A stretch of DNA of 64,000 nt from NCBI GenBank assembly GCA_009746045.1, contig RPFO01000082.1, positions 1,914,841-1,978,840 of the forward strand. The letters are read 5' to 3'. Source of the stretch: Mesostigma viride (lineage: Eukaryota; Streptophyta; Mesostigmatophyceae; Mesostigmatales; Mesostigmataceae). Numbering within the stretch: the first letter of the stretch is position 1; the number at the start of each line of letters is the position of its first letter. A program made the translations under genes and the position numbers. Of the stretch, positions 26,801 to 44,477 are shown piece by piece. Under the pieces are notes generated by a model. The model was not told where the DNA came from. It was given only the letters and a program-made list of their open reading frames with translations, and did no database searches.

Positions 26801-29800
26801 CAGGGAATCATACCCCCAGGGGGTCACCCTCGGCAAGCCTAGGCGGCGGCGTGCATCCTACCTGCGACTGCGGTGGTGCGTGCAACGTGCAGGAGGGCAG
26901 TATGATCGTGGTTCCTAGTGCTGGCGCGCCGCACGATGACCCGTCATCCAGCTTGAAGGTGCAGGGCTTGTAGAGGCACTGCTTGGGGTCATGCAGGATG
27001 TCTGCATGGTCACCGAGGGTAGCGTAACGGGTGTAAGGTGGTATAATATTAAATTAAATTATAACATGCCTCCGTGGGGAGATCATGTAGCACATATTCC
27101 AATTAAATTATAACATATAATATATATATATATATGTATATACATGTAAGGCAGTATAATATATAGTAGAGTAACGTGCGTAAGGTGGCCTCCATGGGGA
27201 GCGCCCTGTCCAGCAGGTGGGGCAGCAAGTATCGCGGCCATGCCTCGACAACGGGGCCATGATGCCGAGGCATCCTGCATCACATGATCTTCCACATGAT
27301 AACCACGACCAAAAGGTGGGCGGGAAACATTGTGTGAGTATTCAACATGAAGTAGTCCGTATGAAATCCTCCGTACTGACCCACGCACTTGCAAGGTGCT
27401 CAAGGTTGCACATAGCCTCAGGTATGTGCAACTACAGGACTTTTTTGCAGTATTCACTCCAGCCCACTACAAGCAGCTGCTAAAGCCACCATCACGTCAG
27501 TCCCCTGCTCAACACAGGGGGTATTTGGAAAGAAAGTAAACCTTCGAGAAAAACGCGTTCCGGTGCGTGGAGGGTTGCTCTGTGTCGCCACATCTCGTGG
27601 CCTCATCGATCATGGCAGCAGCCGCACGTGAGCTCAGCATGTTCCCCCTGTCCACTGCAGTTGCCCACCCTGCCAGCGATTCCTTGGCCAAGAACGTTCA
27701 ACCTCAGCGTATCCAAACTCGCCGCCAAACGCCTCACTGCCTCGTCAGCCAACAATTGGTGCGATGACAAAAGTGCCCCTGGGTTGAAAAAATTTAAAGA
27801 AATAGGTCTGGGCCCAAAGCCGCCAAAGTCTGCCTGCTTAAATAACCTAGTAATCCCTGCTGATACAAGCCAGTGATGCTTGATTTAATAAGCCAGTAAT
27901 GTTTGCTGATACAAGCCAGTAATGTTTGCTTATATAAGCCAGTAATGTTTGCTTATATAAGCCAGTAATGTTTCCTTATATAAGCCAGTAATGTTTGCTT
28001 ATATAAGCCAGTAATGTTTGCTTATATAAGCCAGTAATGTTTGCTTATATAAGCCAGCGATGCTTATTGACTTTTGCTTGCACACTGGCTATCACGTTGG
28101 CCCTCTCACCAACAATAGCATTCTCTCCAATCTGTCCTCACAGGGGTGTCCTCTCCATCACACAACGCAGTCACGTGTTCATTAACTAATCTTCATAGGG
28201 GTGGCCAACACCGTCAGAGAAAAGCAAGCCACCACGCTGCACTCACCTCGGAAGCAATAGGCCGACGATGCGAGCGGCCGCCCCATGCACCCGGGCATGA
28301 TGCAGTGTGCGCCGCCGGCCGGCTTGCGCGCCTGTGGCAGGGGTGTGACATTATGGGCACATTGCGCATCACACGGACAAACAACACCAGGAAAACCCAT
28401 GCGCAGGTATCAGGAAGGGAGGGTGCAACTGGGGGGGTGCGCAGCCAGTGCCTACCGGCAAACCTGCAACATGCCTCCTGTCCCACGGATCCGCGCCAGC
28501 ATGGCGGGGAGGCAGTCGGGAGCGGCAGCTCTTTATGGACCCTGGTGGAAAAAAAACTTTTGAGGGGAGCATGGCTAATGCCTGTCTGGAATTTCTTCTA
28601 TACAACACTTGCCAGCAACAGTTGAGTCACTGTGCAAGAATCCATCACGCCATTCCCTGGTGACATACGGGGCAAGATGGTCTGACATGTCACCTGGTTG
28701 GCGGGCACAGAGTCATCATCCAATAATAGCCGTGGACCACCTCCCGTATGCCATTAGCCGTCCAGCACACTCCACCCCCCAGCTCTACCTGCGCATCTGT
28801 CGATGGCTGGCTCTCGAGAAGAGAGTCTCCTGCTGCTGCTGCTGCTGCCCTGCCCGCCGCGTCCTTGGGTGCTTGCGACTGGCCACCGTCACGGTCCAGC
28901 CAGCCGCCCCGGCCATGCCGAAGGTAGAACCTAACCCGCCAAGTGGGGGGAAGGATGACGATGGCATCAACGTTTTAAGGGGAAAGAAGGCCATCACATC
29001 AGAGCTTGGGAGGAAGAACAGCCATTTGTCAAGTTGATACGACAGGGGTAACAGCCAGGGAGGAGGATGGACGAGAAGACAGAGATGAGGAAAACGTGGA
29101 GAGGAGCAGAAACTGCCAGCGAGGCCAACCCAAGGTCACCTCCCAAGTTTTCCAATATTGCGCCGCTGACTGAGTAAAGCCTATGGTTTCCGATACTGAT
29201 GCACCGCTGACTAAGTCATGCCTATGATATCCATGAGAGCTTCGATGGGGGTACGATATAACATACATAAACTGCACCTGCATAGAAAACTGGGCGTGAC
29301 CACGCCACAGGTCTTTGTCAACGTGCCAGCAGGGATGGGTCATCACCCATACATCCCCCGCATAAACGTGACAGCACCCCGGCCCCCCAGCTACCCTTCT
29401 CCACCGATGAGGAGAAGACGCTGCCTACAATTTCCATGATATCGCCCGCAACATTTGCAACTCGAGAAACATGATGTGTGCGCGCGATCCGCGTACACGC
29501 AGAGATGAAGCCTTCGGGAAAATATGAGAATAATCTTCCCCACAGCCATGCGGGTCACCCCCCTGGCAGGTATGCACATGATCGAAGAGGCGCGTGTGTG
29601 ATAGTTCCTGGCATGCTGCGCTCACCTGCGGTACTTGGAACGCATCTCTGCCAGCAACGCCCAGTATTGCATCTGCATGTTTGGAAAATAAAGAAAAGAG
29701 CAGCAGGCAGCACAGCAGCCGGGTCATGCTGCAGGTTGCAAGACGGCGGTGCTCACCGAGTTTCTGCACTCTTCCCATCCGCCAGGCATTTATGTGCCCC

Positions 29801-30980
29801 CCTACTGGGCATACCCTGCACTGCTGGCAGCAAGGGGCGGACCCTGCACCGCTGACGCAACAACGTTACTTGTACAGCCAACACAGCAGCATACTTCAAA
29901 CGACTGGCACGGCAGCTTACCTTGTACAGCTGTCGCAGCTGCCGAAGGCGTCGGATGCGTCGGTGCAGTAATTGCTCCTGGGTGAGCACGGTGGCGTGGC
30001 TGGAGGGAGGAGGGGGGGGGGGGGGGGGGAGAGGGAGAGGAGTATGTGGGGCATGCAAACAAAGGATGGCAGGAAAGGCCACTCCATGGTGAGCTGCATT
30101 ATAATCTGAACCACAACTCATTGCCACCTCCTCTTCTCCTCCAATTGAGCTCAACATTTGCCAGATTTGGGCCAAAAATAAGGTTTACTTGGACACCACC
30201 AGTAGTACAGCACCACCAACTGGGGCATGTGGGGGGGGCAAGACTGGGAAAGCCAGCTTAAGCATCGCTGAGGGAGTCAAGCATGACTGTCTTGGTGTGA
30301 GCCAGGGAGAGCCTCATGAGCCTCAAGACCACCCGGCAGGCAAAGTGACAGCTATTTCTAGAACCACCAATCCAGGGAAAAATAATTGAAAACAGATGAC
30401 ATCCACGACCATGTGGTTGTGGATTACATGACTGACCACATGTATAGCTACATGGCAACCACACCATACACGTATATCTTGCCACCATGTACTGCGGGCG
30501 AATGTGTGGAATGCGTTGTGTTATATGACGAAGTAAAAAAGCACAATGTTGCCCACTACACTGTAGGAGCATCGCCCGCTTCAGTACTCACCGAAGCGGG
30601 TCGGACTCGTCGTCCGAGAAACCAACGTCGTCCACTGCGCCACCATTTTCATTGTCACGGCCCCAGTCGGCCGCAAATTCGTGCTTGGCATTGCCCAGGG
30701 CTTCCGCGGACGCAAGGTCGACAATCGAGGTCCTCTTGTCAGTCCCCCACGCCTCGGCTGATGTTCCAACTTGTTGGGGCATAAGCCCGACACCCTGCCC
30801 TGTGTTAGGATCGAAAAGCCCCTCCGCGAAACTGTCCGTATTTCTCGGATTCATACATAATTCGCCGGCGCCGCCAAGAGTCGAGAAATTGAGGTGCCCT
30901 CCGCTTAATTCCTCTCCGTCAGCTTTTCTTTTCCGACCGGATGCAGAAGCTTCAAACGTGCGACCTCCTTGTGACATCAT
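23893..30980 (-). CDS. INO80D/KANL2-like chromatin-complex protein, seven exons
   Basis: Proposed exons (minus): 30,980-30,592; 29,999-29,921; 29,672-29,626; 28,930-28,789; 28,331-28,247; 27,001-26,862; 25,278-23,893. All introns are GT-AG and all phases match, giving 755 aa. Exon 1 is acidic and disordered with a nuclear signal (GRKRKADGE). Exons 2-4 encode LTQEQLLHRRIRRLRQLRQL, then QYWALLAEMRSKYR, then FYLRHGRGG, as in plant INO80D-like proteins. Exons 5-6 encode the C3HC3H zinc domain: HCIMPGCMGRPLASSAYCF, then ILHDPKQCLYKPC, CGAP and CTLH. The last exon has a long poly-Gln tract followed by a Pro/Ala/Thr/Val-rich disordered tail. The likely role is a subunit of a nuclear chromatin-remodelling or acetyltransferase complex. 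Odd: the usual His before 'IL' in the zinc domain is Asp (YCFRDIL). Confidence 0.75.
25963..26805. repeat. 17-bp minisatellite in the last intron of the INO80D-like gene
   Basis: About 49 copies of GGACCAGGATAAGGGTA with single-base variants (GGAAAAGG, GGACAAGG, TAAGACC). Because no unit reads as a stop, long but meaningless open frames cross it. It fills half of the intron between the exons at 26,862 and 25,278. Confidence 0.9.
27869..28065. repeat. 23-bp tandem repeat in an intron of the INO80D-like gene
   Basis: Nine copies of GCCAGTAATGTTTGCTTATA + TAA (starts at 27,869, 27,892, 27,915, 27,938, 27,961 and onward, every 23 bp) in the intron between exons ending 28,247 and starting 27,001. 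Confidence 0.85.
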
Positions 30981-32848
30981 TTTAGATCAGCCTGCAAACA
31001 TAACGCAACGCGAGTTCAGCCCGGAAGACAGCCCCAAATGCACCAGACTCATCGGCCCAGTAGATGGTAGGTCCAAATCCTGATCGTCCTAGTTGGCTTA
31101 CCGCAAAACACTGTTCTGAAAATTATGATGTCCCGGCCCATTCAGACGCCAGCAGACATGCATAGACGCGTACAGGCAAATGACAGGTACCTTTTCCCGC
31201 AATTTATGTGCGCTCTAGCTCAAGGCGTGTCACGACGTCGGAGCAACGGGGTATAACCACAACACAATCTACAAAAATCATCGTAATATGAGCATTTTGC
31301 CAGTCTTTCCCGACTTAACAATTGTGAAATCATGGCCAAATGCGTCGCGAAATATTTGTCAGGTCGACAGCATCTCGCTCGCCGACTAACCGCGACAAGC
31401 CCTTAATCAATGGTAAGACTGAGCACAGATAGTTCCTGCAAGAATTGAGATACACAGCTGACAATAAAAAGAGACACACCTGACAAAGTGACAATAATCT
31501 GCGCAACGATAAACTATATCAACATCGGCTAATGTTATCTTGGTCTGGCTGCTGGATTGTTTGCAAAGAAATTGAGCTTGCTGTTCCGCGCTGCACTCTG
31601 ACCTTGTGGTGTGAAGCGTGAAAAAATCCCTCACCGTTGGCTGAGCTGTCTTGGCAAATTATTAGATCACTCCTGGCACTAGGCACCTTTTTGGCGTTCT
31701 TGCACCATGTGCCATTCCGTCAGCATCAGGCCGGAGCGAAACGTTTCTACTGACGGTTACAAAGAATCCGCCACCGCCATCCCTCTTCAGTTGTCATCCT
31801 TCTACAAGTTCAAGTTTATTGCTTGTCATGATGCGTTATTATGAAGTCAGCTACCGACAACAAATGCCGACAACTACAGTAAGTTGAACAAGCCATGCCA
31901 CTTGACTCCTATGGGTCATCCCTGCACTTGGTCCCAGCTGTTCTGTCCACAGAGATTCTCTTTCAAATCGCCATTCCTTCAGATTCCTTTACCAAGACGT
32001 GGCTGTACGGCGCGGCGGCTGCATAATAATGGCATCGGCCGTTATATAATCTCTGTCAACTGAACTGAACTCAACGGCGGCTGCCCGCTAGATAGAGATA
32101 TACGGGCAACAACAATGCACATCTATCCCACCCATTTACTCTCCCAACGTTTTACGACCGTCAGATGGGTGAATCTGACGGACGGACGGACAGGTACACC
32201 CGAGAACCGCATAGATGTAGCCGAAATCCGCACAGATGTAGCCGAAATCCGCACAGATGTAGCCGAAAAACCGCACAGATGTATCCGACAAACCACATAG
32301 ACGCGAACAACAACGGAGATATATGCTGTGTCCTTGTTGAACAACACTTGTTGTGTCCCACGCCGTACATGGGCAGCGCGCCACAGGAATGCGTGGGACA
32401 CAACAACATCAACAGCAACAACAGGAATTCAAAGCGTGACCACGACCAATCTCTCAGGATATTCCGGCCCTCGGTCTGCTGCCCATGTGCGGCGTGGGAT
32501 TCAACTAACTAAACTAACTAGTAACTAACGTAAATAACTAAGATTAGCAATGATTCTCTTGATGACGGAAAGGTAGTTTCAGGTTCCCAATCAGGAGGGA
32601 TAATGAATTCATGATTTTCCTTGCTCAACATCATCCATTAGCATGCGCGTTGGTGGCTTGGTGCACGCGGACGTTAGTGATACATCAGGCAATTTCTCCG
32701 TTAATGTCACCTGTGCGCAGCCCGTGGGTAAACATTGCCTGTGCAAGCCACGTTGGGAATATACTTTGCCTGACAGGCATAGAGGAGTGAACCTCGGTTG
32801 CTCCTGTGCTGCGCTGCTGTGGCAGTTTACAAGGCCATTGGTAAAGCA
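30981..32848. other. Divergent intergenic region between two host genes
   Basis: 1,868 bp between the minus-strand INO80D-like start and the plus-strand TIC62-like start, so it should hold both promoters. No TATA box stands out. At 32,207-32,290 there are four ~21-bp repeats of 'AGATGTAGCCGAAATCCGCAC'-type sequence (first unit shown in part: GATGTAGCCGAAATCCGCAC). No gene supported. Confidence 0.5.
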
Positions 32849-40047
<7,199 letters not shown>

Positions 40048-40749
40048 GCTCAAGTTGAGCTTACTTTAGAGTCGAAAATGCTAGCACATTGCGTCCTGTG
40101 CTAGAGTTTTTTTTTGGCAGTTGTGATGTCACACACGCACATAAATAAATTGTCTCCTTGATAAATAAAGCCACCTGAAGGTTGGCAGCAGCACGAGAGA
40201 TTAAAACGAAGGCATTTTTGAAGTCAAACAACGACCTATCTCACTTGTCATGTCCATGGCCTCAATTTATATACAACATATGTTTGCGATTCTATACTTA
40301 ATTCTTGTGCTCAATATTCTACCTATGTATATCACTGAGACAACCAGTGCAGCCCGTCCAGAAATCCGGATCGAGAATCTGGTACTAGCTGGTGGTGACT
40401 CAAGCCTCCTGTAATTATCTTATTGTTTCGCGTGTTTCCCAGCTAAGTTTGAACACCACATTTCCTCCCTCTATCTTGCTTGGACTGCTATGCAGAACAA
40501 GCAGAGGTGGCAGACGTACCATTGTCCAGGCTCACACGCTAGCTTGTGGGCGAGTACCCCCCGGCCCCCCAGGAGGAAGGGGCGCTTGGCTGAGTAGTCT
40601 GGATTTTCTAGATTAGATTAGTTAGGTTTCGTGGCTTCGCTCACCTCCATCCATCAAGCAAGGGAATACGTGCTACATGATCTCCCACCCTTGCAGGAAG
40701 TAGCTTAGAATGTATGATAGGCTCATATGCCCCTTCTCTGGGCTATGTG
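40048..40749. other. 3' flank and repeat remnants
   Basis: AATAAA-like ATAAATAAA at 40,141-40,168 may serve polyadenylation of the TIC62-like gene. A diverged family B start lies near 40,335-40,430. LINE 3'-UTR-like sequence (CACCCTTGCAGGAAGTAGCT) lies at 40,687-40,749. No gene. Confidence 0.4.
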
Positions 40750-41545
40750 CCAAATCAGAATATACGCTTGGCTGATCTCGATAGTACTGGCTACGCCCCC
40801 TTAATCTAAAGAAGGTTCCAGCCGTGTTCAGCCCGTCTCACGTGTCGAGACTGAACAAGTCTGGAGTGGACACGTGTGTAGTACTCCTACACACACAGAT
40901 CTCGAATGATTTATCTAGTACAAAATCCGAATGGCTTGCATCACTCCCCAGAAAGGAGAACTTTTGCGGTTGGACTGTAGGTGTCAGCTGGCGATGCCTT
41001 AGGATCAGGAGACGTCCGTCCTATAGTCAGCAAAAGTGGGTGCGAGAGGTCCCCTGATCGATTCCGGCCTGGATTCATTTGCAGATCGCGTTTTCCGCGG
41101 ACCGGCACTGAACGCAAATGGTTTTCACCTTTGCGGCGTGCCAAATCAGAATATACGCTTGGCTGATCTCGATAGTACGTACCGGCTACGCCCCCTTCTA
41201 AAGAAGGTTCCAGCCGTGTTCAGCCCGTCTCACGTGTCGAGACTGAACAAGTCTGGAGTGGACACGTGTGTAGTACTCCTACACACACAGATCTCGAATG
41301 ATTTATCTAGTACAAATTAATCCGAATGGCTTGCATCACTCCCCGGAAAGGAGAACTTTTGCGGTTGGACTGTAGGTGTCAGCTGGCGATGCCTTAGGAT
41401 CAGGAGACGTCCGTCCTATAGTCAGCAAAAGTGGGTGCGAGAGGTCCCCAGTTCGATTCCGGCCTGGATTCATTTGCAGATCGCGTTTTCCGCGGACCGG
41501 CACTGAACGCAAATGTTTTTCACCTTTGCGGCGTGCCAAATCGAT
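40750..41545 (+). repeat. Two tandem copies of tRNA-derived SINE-like family C
   Basis: Units start CCAAATCAGAATATACGCTT at 40,750 and 41,141 (391-bp period) and are nearly identical. The second copy has a clear B-box, CAGTTCGATTCCGG (41,449-41,462), about 75 bp after a tRNA-like head (GGTTGGACTGTAGGTGTCAG). Both share a 5' unit with CACGTGTGTAGTACTCCTAC and a 3' unit GGCACTGAACGCAAATG. Confidence 0.65.
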
Positions 41546-41550
41546 CAGAA

Positions 41551-42105
41551 TCAGAATACATATACTCCGCGGCCGTTCCGAGCTTGGCACTGGATTCGTT
41601 GTCCACATCGTCGCGTCGCTGCAGCAACACGATGTTTTCTGGCATCCGCGGGCTTTTGGTTCCCGCCGCACATTTGAAAGTGCTGTCCTCCGGCTTTTTG
41701 CCTTTGCACCGTGTGCAGTTCTTGGACGTTTGGAATCATGGCATGGCTAACGTGATGACTGACTAGCTAGACCTTTTCAGTGGTTTTCCAGTTGCGGGTA
41801 TTTCCTCGATCGTGAATGGTGGGAGAGCGATCGCAGCAATGGTGCTCACCACTAGACACTCCCGGCCAGTTAGGCTCGAAACACACGCCCTGATCAAGCA
41901 TGCTGTTTCCGGCCCCACCGTCTAGGTCATCTAGTCGCTCTACACGTAAGCCAGCCATAATTTCAATGCACAAGGATACACATTTCCATCACCATTCATC
42001 TTCATCATCCTGAACGACTCGAACACGCGGACAAGATAACGGCAGGCTCGAGCTACCATGGTCCGGATTCTCCCGATTTCTGGCCTGCGCTGGTTGTCTC
42101 CTTGA
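41551..42105 (-). repeat. Inverted A-B composite repeat
   Basis: Minus-strand family B (42,105-41,762) followed by family A (41,755-41,551), the same order as at 21,499-22,090 on the plus strand. Conservation of the pair suggests it moves as one ~580-bp unit. It abuts the CTCCCAACGGAG hairpin at 42,108. Confidence 0.6.
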
Positions 42106-42106
42106 T

Positions 42107-42423
42107 ACTCCCAACGGAGTCACGTTATATCATTAAATCTATCGCGCGCGGGGTCCGAAGGCGCTGGCCCGGCACCCGTGCTGCTCACCTTTAAGTACAT
42201 GGCGGACAAGCTGGCGTTCCTTAAATGCCGCAAGAAGCTCTCAGAGACTCGCTTCACGCTGGACGACGACTTGACCCTGGCCCAGCAACAACGGCGACGC
42301 GAGCTATGGCCGACCTACCTTCAGCTCCGGCAGAGCGCAAGGGGGAAGCCGGTATACTGGAGGGGGGCGGTCATCCACGTTGACCACAAGCCCTGGCAGC
42401 CCCCTCCTGCCACCTCAGACTAG
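42107..42423 (+). mobile_element. LINE ORF1 C-terminal relic
   Basis: After ACTCCCAACGGAGT (42,107-42,120), the frame to 42,423 encodes the C-terminal domain of a LINE ORF1-like RNA-binding protein: ADKLAFLKCRKKLSETRF, TLDDDLTLAQQQRRRELWPT, GKPVYWRGAVIHVDHKPW. It parallels 59,719-60,009 and 61,219-61,010. A 5'-truncated dead copy. Confidence 0.6.
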
Positions 42424-42568
42424 GAATATATATTAAAAATATAATTACTTACAGCAGAGTGAAATCACTCAAACCAAAGCAAACGCCCAGCTATAAACCT
42501 ATATACAGAGCCATGTCAAAGCTCTATACTACGATAAGACCAATGGTGAAACGCCTAACGGGAGGAAC

Positions 42569-42925
42569 CTAATAGCCCTGCTGCACCGCAAAATCAGCCC
42601 GCGTACGGCGGAGCATGATGTCAGCCATGGCCCGAGTCAGCGCCACCGACAGGCGCTGACGCCAATATGACGTCCAGGTCCGCGCCGACCATGGGGCCCG
42701 CTGGCCCTCCAGGTCCAGCCGGTCCTCCCGGAGCCGGCAACACTCCTTGAAGAAGGCGGAGGTCAGGGGCCCCATGGCCCCAAACTCCTCCAGGACAAAG
42801 GGCACCACACGATGGTGCCCGACGTCGCCGTAGGCCAGGAGCTTGGCCCGCTCCGCCCGGTCCGCCGTGTAACCTGCCGTGAGGGAGGCCCCAGCCACGT
42901 GGCTAAGAGCCAAGGGCCGCGCCAC
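42569..42925 (-). mobile_element. Retroelement RT C-terminal domain relic
   Basis: 118 aa on the minus strand. 'GDVGHHRVVPFVLEEFGAMG' followed by FFKECCRLR, then RTWTSYWRQRLSVALTRAMA, fits the conserved tail of LINE-type polyproteins, where a 'PFA-E--G-LG' block precedes a helical end. The frame is intact at the C-terminus (ending FAVQQGY) but truncated upstream. Relic of a second, oppositely oriented element. Confidence 0.5.
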
Positions 42926-42959
42926 CGAAACGTCAATAATAAACTAGGAATATATATAC

Positions 42960-43395
42960 CAGTAGTGTAGATTAGTAAGGCTTAGCCTAGCATGTGGCCC
43001 ACGCGCATGTGCGCCCATAATGGCCCCCATGGATGATGCCTTCAACATTTAGCCATGCTTTGTCTATACTGATGGGACCCCCATGGATGTTGCATTAAGA
43101 ATTTAGCCATGCTATGCCATGCAGAGAGATGCTCTCTGTCGAGAAGCCATGTCCTAGCTCTTGTATAGCCATGATGATCTTCCTCCCTCACAGGCATGCT
43201 CCCCCCCTTACCCGGGCATAGCGTGATAGACCATGAGGGTGCAGGTGCCTTGGTGCACCTAGAGCAGGGGTAGCTTACATTCCCACCCTTGCATGAAGTA
43301 GCCTAGAATGTATTAAAAGCCATATGCCCCTTCTCAGGGCTATGTGCTACATCTACTCCCAACGGAGTGATGTTGATAATTAATTAATTAAATCT
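42960..43395 (+). mobile_element. LINE 3' UTR copy with terminal hairpin and (TTAA)n tail
   Basis: Contains CACCCTTGCATGAAGTAGCC and ATATGCCCCTTCTCAGGGCT, ends ACTCCCAACGGAGT (43,356-43,369), then GATGTTGAT and TTAATTAATTAA. Homologous to 60,796-61,018 (same strand) and, inverted, to 58,366-59,260. Confidence 0.55.
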
Positions 43396-43529
43396 ATTTT
43401 TTAAATTTCGCGCGTTTGTCGAGGACTTCGCGAACGTTCTATGGCCTACCTAGGATCGATGTTGGAAATGCATGAATGGATCAAGGTGGAAATTAAACTG
43501 TTCAGGTAGCTGTACCTGAATTAATTATC

Positions 43530-43640
43530 AAGGGGACAACCAGCGCAGGCCAGAAATCGGGAGAATCCGGACCATGGTAGCTCGAGCTTGCTGTAATTAT
43601 GGATCGATGGCTAACGTTCAGAGCGAGCTACTAGACGGTT
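43530..43640 (+). repeat. Partial family B copy
   Basis: GGGGACAACCAGCGCAGGCC onward, about 100 bp, then diverges. Confidence 0.5.
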
Positions 43641-43769
43641 AAGCTAAAATTAATTTATGCATGCAAGCTCGCATGATCGATCAGTGCGTTTGTTTCTAGC
43701 GCGGCCAGGGGGGTCAATGAATTAATTAATATGCCTGAATGATATAAAATGAATGGTCAAATGATCGAA

Positions 43770-44112
43770 TGAATGAAGGAACGGACGGATGGACAGACGG
43801 ACGGACGGACGGACGGACGCACGAACGAACGCACGAAGGAACGAAAGAACGAACAACCGACCGACCGACCGACCGACCGACCGACCGACCGACCGACCGA
43901 CCGACCGACCGACCGACCGACCGACCGACCGACCGACCGACCGACCGACCGACCGACCGACCGACCGACCGACCGACCGACCGACCGACCGACCGACCGA
44001 ACAAACAAACAAACAAACAAACAAACAAACAAACAAACAAACGAACTTGCGAACGAACAAACGAACGTACGACCGACCGGCGAATGAATGAATGAATGAA
44101 TGAATGAATGAA
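43770..44112. repeat. Compound tetranucleotide microsatellite
   Basis: Consecutive blocks GGAC, then GAAC variants, about 35 copies of GACC (43,857-43,999), AAAC/CAAA, GAAC, and finally GAAT (44,083-44,115). Open frames in all six frames here (RSVG..., TDRP...) are artefacts. Confidence 0.9.
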
Positions 44113-44202
44113 TGAAAGATTGGGCCACCGGAGATCGATTCTCTTGTAATGCGGGCCAATTCTGCTGCCGGTTGTGTTGTGCGTGGTGCACGTGGTTAGT
44201 TG

Positions 44203-44204
44203 TG

Positions 44205-44257
<53 letters not shown>
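44203..44257. repeat. (GT)n microsatellite
   Basis: About 26 GT units in the 3' flank of the minus-strand gene ending at 44,478. Confidence 0.85.
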
Positions 44258-44258
<1 letters not shown>

Positions 44259-44477
44259 TGTTGTGTTGCGTGCGGGGGGGGAAAGGTTAGCCTAGTGTAA
44301 ATTCAGAGTAATACACCTATGATTGTGCTTTAATACGAAGTCCCATGTGAGATGACTTCATGTGGGTGCAAGCTATTGATCCTCCCACCCACCAGAAAAA
44401 GGTTATTATAATAATTACATGAACACCCATTCAAGCGAAGTCAGCAGTATTGCACACGTCTTTATCATAGCGCTGGG

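Noticed and set aside
25828..26836. Three long minus-strand frames (LPLSWSYPYPGPT repeats)
   Set aside because: They are readings of a 17-bp minisatellite inside an intron; period 17 makes all three frames look alike.
41366..41465. tRNA gene
   Set aside because: B box is good but the acceptor stem does not pair and the sequence is part of a dispersed repeat; SINE-like instead.
43722..44191. Overlapping frames in six frames (VGRS, TDRP repeats)
   Set aside because: Tetranucleotide microsatellite.
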